A stretch of 41,709 bases of DNA from a virus: IMG/VR virus record IMGVR_UViG_3300049324_000058, positions 1 through 41,709 of that record; one strand, 5' to 3'. Positions within the stretch are counted from its first letter, which is position 1. Each line of letters begins with the position of its first letter. This document shows, one piece after another, positions 1 to 6,657 of the stretch. The notes under the pieces are model-generated. The model did not search any database. It saw nothing but the letters and a program-made list of their open reading frames with translations, and was not told where the DNA came from. A program made the position numbers and the translations under genes.

Positions 1-156
1 CACCGCGTCGCGCACCGCGTCGCGCACCGCGCCGCGCACCGCGTCGTCCACCGCGCCGTCCACCGCGCCGTCCACCGCGTCGTCCACCGCGCCGCGCACC
101 GCGCCGCGCACCGCGCCGTCCACCGCGCCGTCCACCGCGCCGTCCACCGCGTCGCG
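1..156. repeat. 12-bp tandem repeat inside the DUF6745-like gene
   Basis: About 13 units of a 12-bp repeat run from the window edge to about 156. On the plus strand each unit is CACCGCG followed by variants such as TCGCG, CCGTC or CCGCG. Read on the minus strand in the frame of the overlapping gene, each unit encodes four residues of the form (D/R)(G/D)AV, so the array is a coding repeat. The array may continue beyond position 1. Confidence 0.95.
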
Positions 157-399
157 GCGGCCGGCCCGGAGAAGGTGGAGGGCGATGGGTGCCGCGAAGG
201 CACCCACCAACGGCGACGGGACGCGCACGACCACGCCTGGCCATGGGATGCCCGCGAACCGGTAGCACTCCTTGGCCGCTGCCTCGAACCGCTCCCAGTC
301 GGCCTCGCCCGTGCGCAGGCCGATCTCGATCCACCTGTCGGCCCACTCGTCGAAGCGGGCCCTCTGGGCATCGGTCAGGAGGTCGATGCGCGTCGGCAT
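1..399 (-). CDS. DUF6745-like protein, N-terminal part (truncated by window edge)
   Basis: The gene starts at ATG 399, three bases after the stop of the upstream gene, and is still open at position 1, so only about 133 codons are seen. The first 75 residues include DEWADRWIEIGLRTGEADW and a hydrophobic stretch LVGAFAAPIALHLL. They are followed by the (D/R)(G/D)AV tetrapeptide repeats. This arrangement resembles DUF6745 proteins of actinobacteria as I remember them; their function is unknown. It is probably the last or a late gene of the leftward operon headed by the XRE gene at 1872. The family call rests on recollection of the N-terminus and repeat style. Confidence 0.7.
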   Translation of the reverse strand, partial: MPTRIDLLTDAQRARFDEWADRWIEIGLRTGEADWERFEAAAKECYRFAGIPWPGVVVRVPSPLVGAFAAPIALHLLRAGRRDAVDGAVDGAVDGAVRGAVRGAVDDAVDGAVDGAVDDAVRGAVRDAVRDAV

Positions 400-402
400 C
401 GC

Positions 403-726
403 CTAGTCCTGGACCTGGCGCGGAAGGGCGCCGGGTGCGTACTCGCGCTGCCTGGTGACCCGGTAGTCGCCCGGCGGCAGGGCGATCGCGCCGTGCTCCT
501 GGTGCTCGAGCGGGGTCGGCGCCATGATCCGCAGGAACACGCCGAGGGCCCCCGCGTCGATCAGCTCGGCGTCCTGGACGGCCACGCTGTGGTGGTGTCC
601 GGTCGCCTCGCCCCGGGCCAGGATCAGCCGTCCCTGCTCGGCCTGGAGGCGGGAGCCCTCGGGCGCCTCGTCCACGGCCCGTAGCAGGAGGTCTCCCTGG
701 CGGTACATCGGTCGGTTCACGTTCAT
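403..726 (-). CDS. conserved phage/plasmid protein with YRQGD and H-EHG motifs
   Basis: This protein of about 107 residues has a recognisable conserved layout: MYRQGDLLLRAV near the start, then LARGEATGHHHSV, then LEHQEHGAIALPPGDYRV and a final RQREYAPG. Small proteins with this pattern occur in many phages and mobile elements. I know no biochemical role; the His-rich motifs could bind a metal. The longest start is ATG 726, but the GAGGAG Shine-Dalgarno touches it. GTG 720 (six-base spacing) or ATG 708 may be the true start. The gene before overlaps it by ATGA, and the DUF6745-like gene follows after three bases. Confidence 0.8.
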   Translation of the reverse strand: MNVNRPMYRQGDLLLRAVDEAPEGSRLQAEQGRLILARGEATGHHHSVAVQDAELIDAGALGVFLRIMAPTPLEHQEHGAIALPPGDYRVTRQREYAPGALPRQVQD

Positions 727-917
727 CTCCTCGGTGGTTCAGGCGCCCCGGCCGAAACCGGGCCGCCATGGAAGGGGTTGCAGCCAGCAGAGACGGCCGC
801 TGCTCGGCGCGGCCGGTCGCGCAGCACGAACGAGGAAGCCCTTTCCCCCGAGAGGGCCCCGATGACCGCAGAACAGCGGCCGAGCCCGCTGTGTGGAGTT
901 CTCGCCTGGTCAGCCAT
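723..917 (-). CDS. small hypothetical protein, 64 aa
   Basis: I do not recognise this 64-residue basic protein. Its support is positional. ATG 917 overlaps the end of the CxxCxGxG mini-gene, and its stop overlaps the next start as ATGA, so it fills a gap of roughly 180 bp with no non-coding bases. It has two cysteines and no membrane segment. The amino-acid composition is not strongly protein-like, so it could be a fortuitous open frame. Confidence 0.45.
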   Translation of the reverse strand: MADQARTPHSGLGRCSAVIGALSGERASSFVLRDRPRRAAAVSAGCNPFHGGPVSAGAPEPPRR

Positions 918-1008
918 TGCCGGTCCCGTTGCAGGAGCCGCAGACCTGACCGTTCTTGACGCCGCTGCCGCGGCAGCCCATGCAGATGCCGCTGAGCTGT
1001 TCGGTCAT
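910..1008 (-). CDS. 32-aa zinc-ribbon mini-protein (CxxCxGxG repeats)
   Basis: ATG 1008 overlaps the upstream stop as ATGA and opens a 32-residue protein. Most of it is two zinc-knuckle repeats of the DnaJ type, CMGCRGSG and CGSCNGTG. In DnaJ this arrangement coordinates one zinc ion through four cysteines. Here it stands alone, without J domain or substrate-binding domain. Such mini zinc ribbons are common in actinophage early operons; a role as an adaptor is only a guess. Translational coupling on both sides supports a real gene. Confidence 0.7.
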   Translation of the reverse strand: MTEQLSGICMGCRGSGVKNGQVCGSCNGTGNG

Positions 1009-1367
1009 GGCTTCGACGCCTCGACCGGCGCATTGGCCAGGGCGGCGCGAAGATCGAGCCTGGCCACCGCGAACGCCGCGAACTCGGTCGTTTCCCAGAC
1101 GTTGTCGGCGTCCGCTGAGTTCAGCCAATCCACGTAGGTCAGCTCGACTTCTCGCGCCGCCGCCTCCACGCGTTTGGCGTGCTCCAGCCTCGCCAGGATG
1201 CCGGGAAGCTGGCCAAGCACGCGCTCGACGTCCTCCATCCAGCGCTCGCTGAGGCCGGTCCGCAGCATCGCGTCGGTGACCGTCAGCGGCAGCGAGACGG
1301 TGCCGGTCGCGACGATCCGGCGCAGCGCGTCGAGGTCCATGGCCGGGGCGGTGGCGGGGTTGGTCAC
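1005..1367 (-). CDS. hypothetical early protein, 120 aa
   Basis: The product is acidic, mostly helical by appearance and lacks membrane segments or a recognisable motif. It starts at GTG 1367, overlapping the upstream stop as GTGA, and its own stop overlaps the mini zinc-ribbon gene as ATGA. Middle residues such as LERWMEDVERVLGQLPGIL-like stretches suggest amphipathic helices. I cannot assign a function. Its place directly behind the XRE gene and an 81-residue protein suggests an early or regulatory role. Confidence 0.75.
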   Translation of the reverse strand: MTNPATAPAMDLDALRRIVATGTVSLPLTVTDAMLRTGLSERWMEDVERVLGQLPGILARLEHAKRVEAAAREVELTYVDWLNSADADNVWETTEFAAFAVARLDLRAALANAPVEASKP

Positions 1368-1609
1368 GAGGCCCTCCGCCGCGCCGAGCGCATCCGGGCG
1401 TAGTGCAGCTTCAGGCGCAGCGCCAGCCGGTAGGCCAGCTCAGGCCCCTCGGTGACCCCTTCGGCCGCCAGCTCGCGGACGAACCGCTGCCGAAGGCCTT
1501 TCTGTCCCCGCCGGCCCTGCGCGACCCGCTGGTCCTTCGTGGCCGCGTTCCAGCGCGTCAGGCCACCGAGCTGGCCTGCCTCCTGCTGCTGCGTCGGGCG
1601 CTGGTTCAC
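1364..1609 (-). CDS. small basic protein, 81 aa
   Basis: This is an 81-residue, strongly basic protein that begins at GTG 1609, overlapping the stop of the XRE gene as GTGA. It carries an N-terminal motif AGQLGGLTRWNA and an Arg-rich C-terminus (MRSARRRAS). Small proteins with a similar GGLxRW motif occur near regulators in actinobacterial mobile elements, where their function is unknown. DNA or RNA binding is plausible from charge alone. Confidence 0.75.
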   Translation of the reverse strand: MNQRPTQQQEAGQLGGLTRWNAATKDQRVAQGRRGQKGLRQRFVRELAAEGVTEGPELAYRLALRLKLHYARMRSARRRAS

Positions 1610-1872
1610 GCCGCGCTCTCGGGCTGCTCAGCCGGCGACAGCAGCGAGTCGATGATGGGATCCACGTCGCGGTCCTTCAGGTATTCCGCGACGCGGCGGA
1701 GGGTGCTGGACTTCGGCGGGTACTTCCCATGCCGAAGGCTGTTGACGGTCGAAGACCCCAACGCGAGAGGCGGCTTCATGAGGTCGGACCAGCACAGGCC
1801 CCGCCGGCGGAGCTGGTATTCGAGCTTCTCGGGCCGGTAGTTGAGCGTCAGGGTGGATTTGGGCGGTGCCAT
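1606..1872 (-). CDS. XRE-like transcriptional regulator (leftward)
   Basis: This 88-residue protein has one helix-turn-helix region at about residues 15-70. The recognition-helix portion is LGSSTVNSLRHGKYPPKSST, followed by LRRVAEYL as in Cro/C1-type domains. It has no cleavage or dimerisation domain, so it resembles a compact Cro-like or immunity regulator. ATG 1872 is preferred because an extended -10 box (TGGCATAAT on the minus strand, core 1885-1890) lies just upstream, leaving almost no leader and no Shine-Dalgarno. It heads the leftward operon and diverges from another XRE gene at 1973, so the two may form the lysogeny switch. Confidence 0.85.
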   Translation of the reverse strand: MAPPKSTLTLNYRPEKLEYQLRRRGLCWSDLMKPPLALGSSTVNSLRHGKYPPKSSTLRRVAEYLKDRDVDPIIDSLLSPAEQPESAA

Positions 1873-1972
1873 ATCTCGATGGCCATTATGCCACGCGAAT
1901 GTAGGCACGACGCAACGGATATTGGACAAGGGCCTGACCGCGATGACCGGACGCGGCTACGCTGTCCGCGCC
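1873..1972. promoter_or_regulatory. divergent regulatory region between two XRE genes
   Basis: This 100-bp region separates two divergent HTH genes. On the minus strand, CATAAT (1890-1885) preceded by TGG is a good extended -10 for the leftward gene. On the plus strand, TACGCT (1958-1963) is a candidate -10 ten bases before ATG 1973. Possible operator elements are the direct repeat TGACCG at 1935 and 1944 and the inverted pair GGACA (1924-1928) with TGTCC. The layout matches a phage genetic switch, but binding is inferred. Confidence 0.6.
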
Positions 1973-2326
1973 ATGAGTCGCAGGCAGGATGGCCCCGAGT
2001 CCGAGACACCTCGGCAGGAGCAGGTTCGCCAGGTGGCCCAGCTCGTCCGAGCGGCCCGGCGGCGAGCCGGTTTAACCCAGGCGGGCCTCGCTCACCGCAT
2101 GACCCAGCTTGGCGAGAAGACCACTCGCAGCCAGGTCTCGATGTGGGAGACGAGCCGGCTGCCGAACGCGTTCAAGCTGATCAGGCTGGTCCACGCCGCC
2201 GCCAGCATGCCCCAGACCCACGGCGAGGGAGACCGCGCCCTGGACGACCTCCTCGATGCGTTTCGCGACCTCGGGCGGCCGCCCGCTTCCCCGGGACGTT
2301 CGCCCGGTCGACGGCGGGACGACTGA
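1973..2326 (+). CDS. XRE-family transcriptional regulator (rightward)
   Basis: This 117-residue protein contains a helix-turn-helix domain at about residues 23-75. The motif starts VRAARRRAGLTQAGLAHRM, where AGLTQAGLA is the typical XRE helix 2-turn, and SQVSMWETSR is the recognition helix. The C-terminus is Arg- and Pro-rich and probably disordered. ATG 1973 is chosen over upstream frames because codon context and a nearby -10 (TACGCT) fit it; no Shine-Dalgarno is evident. It diverges from the other XRE gene and lies upstream of the integrase, so it may control integration or the lysogenic state. Confidence 0.88.
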   Translation: MSRRQDGPESETPRQEQVRQVAQLVRAARRRAGLTQAGLAHRMTQLGEKTTRSQVSMWETSRLPNAFKLIRLVHAAASMPQTHGEGDRALDDLLDAFRDLGRPPASPGRSPGRRRDD

Positions 2327-2456
2327 CCGGCTAACCTCCCTGTTCAGCCATCCCGAACGTCGGGCAGGTGGACTACAGTAAACCCCGCGCGACAAATGTG
2401 ACTCAGATGTTGCGTAGAGAGGGGAGCCCCGGTGCTGGCGGCATGGGAGGTGCCAG

Positions 2457-2627
2457 ATGGACGTCAACGATCGGATCAAGATCCTGGAAGACGGCGTCGA
2501 GGCCCTCAAGGCGCCTGAGTACCTTGCCGAGCTGCTCGTCTCGCGCCTGGCCGCTGACGGCTTCGGCGCCGCCGTCCTGACGCAGGCCCAGGAGCTCCTC
2601 GCGGCCATCCGTGCAGCGAGCGGATAA
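2457..2627 (+). CDS. small acidic helical protein, 56 aa
   Basis: A 56-codon reading frame begins at ATG 2457 behind a strong Shine-Dalgarno, GGGAGG, with six-base spacing, and ends at TAA 2627. The product begins MDVNDRIKILEDGVEALKAP and is amphipathic and helical throughout. It lies between the rightward regulator and the integrase on the same strand. I do not recognise a family. Its position and size fit a small phage regulator or excision-type accessory, but it lacks the basic character of a typical excisionase. Confidence 0.65.
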   Translation: MDVNDRIKILEDGVEALKAPEYLAELLVSRLAADGFGAAVLTQAQELLAAIRAASG

Positions 2628-2824
2628 TCGATCCTCTGGAACGACATCTGATGGAAATCGATCCATCGCCGTTCGGATCCGAGGGGATCCCGGTCGGCTG
2701 CGGGATCGACTACGGCAGCAATAATCGTTCCAACGGCTTCCCGGCGGCGCGCATTTTGGCCATTTAGGCGTGGCAATGTCCACGATTGAGTGGTGCCGAA
2801 TTCGTGGCATCGTGCTAGATTGCC
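2628..2824. promoter_or_regulatory. integrase upstream region with extended -10; possible arm repeats
   Basis: No gene is seen in these 197 bp. The sequence TGCTAGATT (2813-2821) is an extended -10 (TGnTAnnnT). Its downstream edge is seven bases before GTG 2828, so integrase mRNA could begin at or next to its start codon. CGTGGCA occurs twice as direct repeats near 2769 and 2804, and GGATCC twice near 2676 and 2690. These might be integrase arm or operator sites, which is speculative. Confidence 0.5.
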
Positions 2825-3793
2825 GTGGTGGGCGAACAATCGCGCGCTTCCAGCGAGTTCGTCGCCTGTAGCAGCCCCCTGGACGCGCTCGTGGACGACT
2901 ACCTGAACGAGTGCCGGGCCCGCGGCTTGCGCACCAAGACGGTGCAGCGCTCCTACGCCTGGCCCCTCCGACAGCTCTTCCTCCCCTGGTGCGCGAGCGA
3001 GGGCGTTAGCCAGGCGGGCGAACTGACCCGCGGCCTCGTCAACCGCTGGACGGTCAGCCTCCACGAGACCGGCGGGCCGCGGGGTCCGCTCCGGCCGGCC
3101 AGCGTGCTGGTCTACGTCGTGACGGTGAACCGGTGGCTGCGCTGGGTGCATATGCAGGGCGAGACGGACAAGGAGCTGAGGGCCCAGCTCCCGCGCCTGC
3201 CGAAACGGGTGATCGAGATCCTGACCCCGGCCGAGGTCGACCGGATGATCGATACCGCTCGGACCGGGCGCGACAAGCTCCTGGTCAGGTGCCTGTGGCA
3301 GACGGGGTGTCGGGCGAGCGAACTCCTGCACCTGCGCCTCGACGACCTGGTCGAGCAGGGCCGCCACCGCTTCCTCCGACTCCTGGCCCCGGACCTGGGC
3401 GGCGGGGCCAAGGGCGGCCGCGAGCGCCTGGTCCCCATCCCCCGCCTCTACCCGGACCTACGCCGCTACGTTGATCGTGAGCGCCCGGAGTCCTACAGCG
3501 ACCGCCTGTGGCTGAGCCTGCGCAGGACGCCCAGCGGCGAGTACGTCCCGCTCGAGCTCGGCGGCCTGGAGCAGCTCATCCGCCAGCTCGCCCAAGACGC
3601 CGGGATCAGAAAGCGGGTCCACCCGCACCTGTTCCGGCACTCGGCGGTGACCCACTGGCTGCGGAAGGGCATGAACCCGCTGCAGGTGGCGAACATCGTG
3701 GGGCACAGCTCGCTGAAGATGATTCAGGCGGTGTACGCCCACCTGGATTCGGCGGACGCCTACGAGGCCCTCTCCCGGGTGCTGGACACCTGA
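2825..3793 (+). CDS. int: tyrosine recombinase / phage integrase
   Basis: This 322-residue protein is a tyrosine site-specific recombinase that would integrate and excise the element. It has an N-terminal SAM-like core-binding domain (about residues 18-115) and a C-terminal catalytic domain (about 130-315). The catalytic set is visible: R163 in TGCRASELLHL, K197 in GGGAKGGRERL, H268 and R271 in HPHLFRHSAV, H294 in VGHSSLKM, and nucleophile Y304 in AVYAHLD. It resembles XerC/D-size integrases and lacks a long arm-binding N-terminus. GTG 2825 and GTG 2828 are both possible starts; the latter fits the -10 spacing. An inverted-repeat terminator follows at 3868. Confidence 0.95.
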   Translation: MVGEQSRASSEFVACSSPLDALVDDYLNECRARGLRTKTVQRSYAWPLRQLFLPWCASEGVSQAGELTRGLVNRWTVSLHETGGPRGPLRPASVLVYVVTVNRWLRWVHMQGETDKELRAQLPRLPKRVIEILTPAEVDRMIDTARTGRDKLLVRCLWQTGCRASELLHLRLDDLVEQGRHRFLRLLAPDLGGGAKGGRERLVPIPRLYPDLRRYVDRERPESYSDRLWLSLRRTPSGEYVPLELGGLEQLIRQLAQDAGIRKRVHPHLFRHSAVTHWLRKGMNPLQVANIVGHSSLKMIQAVYAHLDSADAYEALSRVLDT

Positions 3794-4002
3794 GCTGGCC
3801 CAGGCCTTCTCCCCCACTCCCCGGCGACCGCATCTGACCCGATATCGCGGCCCCTTGGAAAAACAGAAGGCCCGGTCTCCCGGGCCTCTGGCGAAACATA
3901 CTGCACACGTTCTCCTCTACGCGCCGCGCCCTGCGCGGTGGTGGCTCATTCGATCGGTTCCTCCTTGTGGTGGTCCGCCGGCGGGTGCCGGGCGGGATGT
4001 CG
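3794..4002. other. intergenic region between convergent genes
   Basis: These 209 bp separate the integrase end from the end of the leftward membrane operon. They contain the hairpin described separately. On the minus strand there is a Shine-Dalgarno-like AAGGAGG before a 10-codon frame around 3953-3921, too short to call as a gene. The phage attachment site may lie here or upstream of the integrase, but I cannot identify a core without the host junctions. Confidence 0.6.
3868..3887 (-). terminator. rho-independent terminator
   Basis: The hairpin AGGCCCGG-TCTC-CCGGGCCT has a perfect 8-bp stem and a 4-base loop. On the minus strand it is followed by TCTGTTTTTCC, so it would end the leftward membrane operon. 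It could also block read-through from the integrase, although the plus strand lacks a T run. Confidence 0.8.
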
Positions 4003-4362
4003 CTACAGGCGCCGCGCCGCCCAGATGCAGTCGCCCTCGGCCCACAGCTCGATGCGGGTGACGCGGGGCTCGGCGGCGACGATCGCCACCACGAGCTCCC
4101 GCGCCGGGCCGACGTCGGCGAACTGGTGGAAGGCGATGAACTCCTCCTCGTCTTCCTTGCCCTCCAGGTACCAGCCGGCGGTGTCGCTGCCCTCGCGGGC
4201 CGGACCCACCAGCTCCGCCGCCAGCTCGAACCCGGGCGGCGGGGCCATGACGGGGTAGGACCGCAGCCAGCGGGCGCCGAAGTCCCGCCAGCGGGCGGCC
4301 ATGTGCTCGTGGTCGTGCGCGAGCGTGTCGACGAGTGGCTCGAGGTCGGATGTCACGTTCAT
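4003..4362 (-). CDS. hypothetical protein, 119 aa
   Basis: This is a soluble, acidic protein of unknown function. ATG 4362 has AAGGA five bases upstream. The sequence has an N-terminal His/Asp-rich helix (LVDTLAHDHEHMAARW) and a C-terminal half that looks like a beta-alpha fold ending RIELWAEGDCIWAARRL. It is the last gene before the leftward terminator and is separated from the preceding gene by 86 bp, so it may be translated independently. I found no recognisable motif. Confidence 0.75.
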   Translation of the reverse strand: MNVTSDLEPLVDTLAHDHEHMAARWRDFGARWLRSYPVMAPPPGFELAAELVGPAREGSDTAGWYLEGKEDEEEFIAFHQFADVGPARELVVAIVAAEPRVTRIELWAEGDCIWAARRL

Positions 4363-4448
4363 GTGTCCTTGGGGTGTGGCCCGCTGGCGGGGTGCCGGCG
4401 GAGAGGTCGTCAGTCCCAGCGTCAGGTGGGACTGGTCCACGGCGAGCG

Positions 4449-4679
4449 CTATCCCTCCCCCGCCGCCACGAAGACGCCCTCGACTCCCGGCCGCGGGTCG
4501 CGCATCGCGGCCGGCGCCCGCCTCGCCAGGTCGCGGGTCCAGGCCGGCGTCCGGACGTCGTACGGCACCAGCCGCCGCAGCCAGCGCGTGCGGCGCCACG
4601 ATCCGACCTGGCGCCCGTCGCTGAGGATCACGATCAGGCCGCTCGGCCAGGCGACGGCCGTGCACTGGTGATCGCTCAC
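4449..4679 (-). CDS. hypothetical protein, 76 aa
   Basis: GTG 4679 overlaps the upstream stop as GTGA. The 76-residue product begins SDHQCTAVAWPSGLIVILSD and is basic in its middle (SWRRTRWLRRLV), with no membrane helix. It appears to be a small beta-rich domain. No family is recognised. The tight coupling to two upstream genes supports membership of the membrane operon. Confidence 0.65.
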   Translation of the reverse strand: MSDHQCTAVAWPSGLIVILSDGRQVGSWRRTRWLRRLVPYDVRTPAWTRDLARRAPAAMRDPRPGVEGVFVAAGEG

Positions 4680-4861
4680 TGCCGCCACCGCGTCTCGTGG
4701 ACGTCGCAGCCGCGCCGGCACTGGCGCGACTCGATCTCGAGCGCCCACCCATCGCGCCCGCGCCGCCAGCGGCCCTCGAACTTGTGCCCCTTGACCTGGC
4801 ACTCCGGCTTTGGGTGGTCGAGCCCGTGGCCGCTCAGCCACGTCCCTCGGGTTCCCGTCAC
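4676..4861 (-). CDS. small Cys/His-rich protein, 61 aa
   Basis: GTG 4861 overlaps the preceding stop as GTGA and the gene ends by GTGA overlap with the next one. Cysteine and histidine residues are spaced as C21, H26 (ECQVKGHKFEG) and C48, C52 (RQCRRGCDVHE), suggesting one zinc site. Small proteins of this type recur in actinobacterial mobile elements, but I know no function. Confidence 0.65.
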   Translation of the reverse strand: MTGTRGTWLSGHGLDHPKPECQVKGHKFEGRWRRGRDGWALEIESRQCRRGCDVHETRWRQ

Positions 4862-6003
4862 GATGCTCTGTCCTCCTCGACGGCCAGACGCTGCCAGCCG
4901 CCCTTGACTCTCCGCAGGCCGAGCTCGGGCGCGAGCTTCGGCAGCCAGCGGTTGACCCAGTCGTGCGGGAGCTTGGCGCGCCGGGCCAGCTCCCGCGCCG
5001 GCGCGACCTGTGCTCCCAGCCCCTCCGCCGCGCGCTTCAGCCGCTCCCGGCGGACGGCGTGCGGCTCCTCGGGCGCTGACGGGACCGGCGGCGGGATCGT
5101 CGCCTCGTCCTGCTGCGCCTCGACCTCCTCGTTCTCGTCGTCGTCGAGATCGGCGCCGTCGTAGAACCACCGGACCTGGACGATGTTGGCCGGCTGGTCT
5201 GAGTCGCGGCCCGAATCCACGATGCGGACATGGGAGACGGGCGCGCCGATCCCCGAGGCCGCTCGGCGGACATCGAGATCCACCGCGATGTGGCCACTTA
5301 CCAACTCCACGGTGAGCAGGCGATGGTCCTCGTCGAGGTCCGCCACGGCCGAGCGGATCTTCGACCGCGGCACCTTCCCCCAGTAGCTGGCCGTCTCCCA
5401 GCTCGCCATCGCCCGGCGGATCTCTCGGTGCGAGATCCGCCTGAACTGCCATCGCTCCCATTGCCAGGGCAGAATCGACCCTCCCCTCACGCGCACGCGT
5501 GCGCGAGGGGACTGATGGCGAATCCAGATCCAAGCGGCGACCATAGTCAGGAGCGCCAGGCTGCCGAGCACGACCGGATCGGTCAGCCCGGCCCACCAGG
5601 CCGCAGCCGCCCAGAGCCCGGCCGCGCCGGCGCCGGCGGCATACCGGACGTGAATGGGCCGGTGGGCCCAGAGGCCGATGCTCCCGGCCGCGGCCAGGCC
5701 TGCCAGGAGTGGCACCCAGGCCAGGCCCTCGGAGGCGGCATGCCCAGCGGCCGAGGTCATGGCCAGCCCCAGGGCGGTGGCCGGCAGGAGCAGCTGGCGA
5801 CGGTATCGCCAAGCGAGCCGGGACAGGGCCAGGGTCAGCAGCAGGGCCCACCGCTTCCCCCATCCCCCACCGACTGTCTGAAGGGCCTCGCGCTCGCGCG
5901 AATCGCGGGGGCGCGACGCGCGCGCGCGCGAATCAGACAGCTCGCCGGGAGCCTTCGGTGACGAAGGCCCTGTATGGAGGCGGGGGGTGGGGAGGGGCCG
6001 CAT
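4858..6003 (-). CDS. large membrane protein of the DUF2637 operon
   Basis: This 381-residue protein has an Arg-rich N-terminus, then roughly four hydrophobic segments at about residues 50-160 (for example ALGLAMTSAAGHAASEGL and ALLTMVAAWIWI). A cytoplasmic part of about 200 residues follows, with an acidic linker (DGADLDDDENEEVEAQQDE). The C-terminal 60 residues look like a winged helix (ARELARRAKLPHDWVNRWL). I see no Walker A or B, so it is not an FtsK/TraB translocase. In plasmid transfer operons, proteins with membrane segments plus a DNA-binding-like tail occur beside the translocase; that role is an inference. ATG 6003 is the longest start and lies four bases after the upstream stop. Confidence 0.7.
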   Translation of the reverse strand: MRPLPTPRLHTGPSSPKAPGELSDSRARASRPRDSREREALQTVGGGWGKRWALLLTLALSRLAWRYRRQLLLPATALGLAMTSAAGHAASEGLAWVPLLAGLAAAGSIGLWAHRPIHVRYAAGAGAAGLWAAAAWWAGLTDPVVLGSLALLTMVAAWIWIRHQSPRARVRVRGGSILPWQWERWQFRRISHREIRRAMASWETASYWGKVPRSKIRSAVADLDEDHRLLTVELVSGHIAVDLDVRRAASGIGAPVSHVRIVDSGRDSDQPANIVQVRWFYDGADLDDDENEEVEAQQDEATIPPPVPSAPEEPHAVRRERLKRAAEGLGAQVAPARELARRAKLPHDWVNRWLPKLAPELGLRRVKGGWQRLAVEEDRAS

Positions 6004-6007
6004 CGGA

Positions 6008-6340
6008 CTACGCGTGCCCCGTGAGCTGAGCGGTGACCCAGACGCCGAGGCCCATGTGCCAGGCGAAGTCGATGGCCAGCAGCGATCCCGAGCTGATGCC
6101 GGCGGCGATCGCGTGCTCGAGGTGGTGGATGGCCAGGTAGACGACCGCGAGCAGGCCCGCGAAGGCCGCCGCGTAGGGCAGAAGCACGATGGCCAGCTCG
6201 ATGAGGAGGAGCACCTTCGTCCCCAGGAAGGCCCCGACCGTGGCGACGGTGAGGCCTGTCGTCTGCATGATCCAGGCCAGGGCGATGAGGCCGGCCACGA
6301 CGAACACGGCGGCCGGCAGTCGGCCCAGAAGCGCGAGCAT
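6008..6340 (-). CDS. multi-pass membrane protein, 110 aa
   Basis: The 110 residues are almost entirely hydrophobic. Segments at about 8-28 (PAAVFVVAGLIALAWIM), 30-45, 50-75 (LIELAIVLLPYAAAFAGLL) and 85-105 predict three or four membrane passes. ATG 6340 overlaps the upstream stop as TGATG. It resembles small spread-type membrane proteins of actinobacterial plasmids in size and operon position, but I cannot assign it to a family by sequence. Confidence 0.75.
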   Translation of the reverse strand: MLALLGRLPAAVFVVAGLIALAWIMQTTGLTVATVGAFLGTKVLLLIELAIVLLPYAAAFAGLLAVVYLAIHHLEHAIAAGISSGSLLAIDFAWHMGLGVWVTAQLTGHA

Positions 6341-6657
6341 CAGGTCATCTCCTTCGGCCCGACGTGGGCCAGCGTGAGGGCTCGACTGGCGGCCCAGGCG
6401 ACGCCCCGGTAGCCCCAGATGAATCCAGCAATCACGTAGACGGCGGCGATCCCGATCAGGCGCCCGACGAACCGGGCGACCTGGTGCTGGCGCGGGCTCA
6501 GGACCTGGACGTCGACGACCTCCCCCGCGAGAGGGAAGGCGCCGTCCACGTGCCGAGCCCGCTTCGGCTGGACCCGCTTGGCGAGGCGCTCGAGGAACGC
6601 GGCCTCGGCAGCGGTGGGAACATCGTCGTCTCGGAAGTCGGTGACCCGGCCGGTCAT
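6340..6657 (-). CDS. single-pass membrane protein, 105 aa
   Basis: The N-terminal 65 residues are charged and hydrophilic, with a basic stretch KRVQPKRARHVD. One membrane helix follows (FVGRLIGIAAVYVIAGFIWG, about residues 63-82), then a short tail. ATG 6657 overlaps the lysozyme-like gene stop as ATGA, and its stop overlaps the next start. The likely orientation is a cytoplasmic N-terminus. Function unknown. Confidence 0.75.
   Translation of the reverse strand: MTGRVTDFRDDDVPTAAEAAFLERLAKRVQPKRARHVDGAFPLAGEVVDVQVLSPRQHQVARFVGRLIGIAAVYVIAGFIWGYRGVAWAASRALTLAHVGPKEMT

Noticed and set aside
1-156. Repeat array considered as a CRISPR or iteron array
   Set aside because: There are no spacers, units are contiguous 12-mers in phase with a coding frame, so it is a coding repeat.
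2757-2824. Possible attP core beside the integrase
   Set aside because: Short repeats exist, but without host junction sequences no core can be separated from chance repeats.
2072-3367. Minus-strand open frame across the rightward XRE gene and integrase start
   Set aside because: It covers three plus-strand genes and their promoters; product has no recognisable domain.
3606-3908. Minus-strand frame opposite the integrase C-terminus with a Shine-Dalgarno-like GAGGAG
   Set aside because: Begins inside the terminator and lies antisense to integrase catalytic motifs, with no recognisable product.
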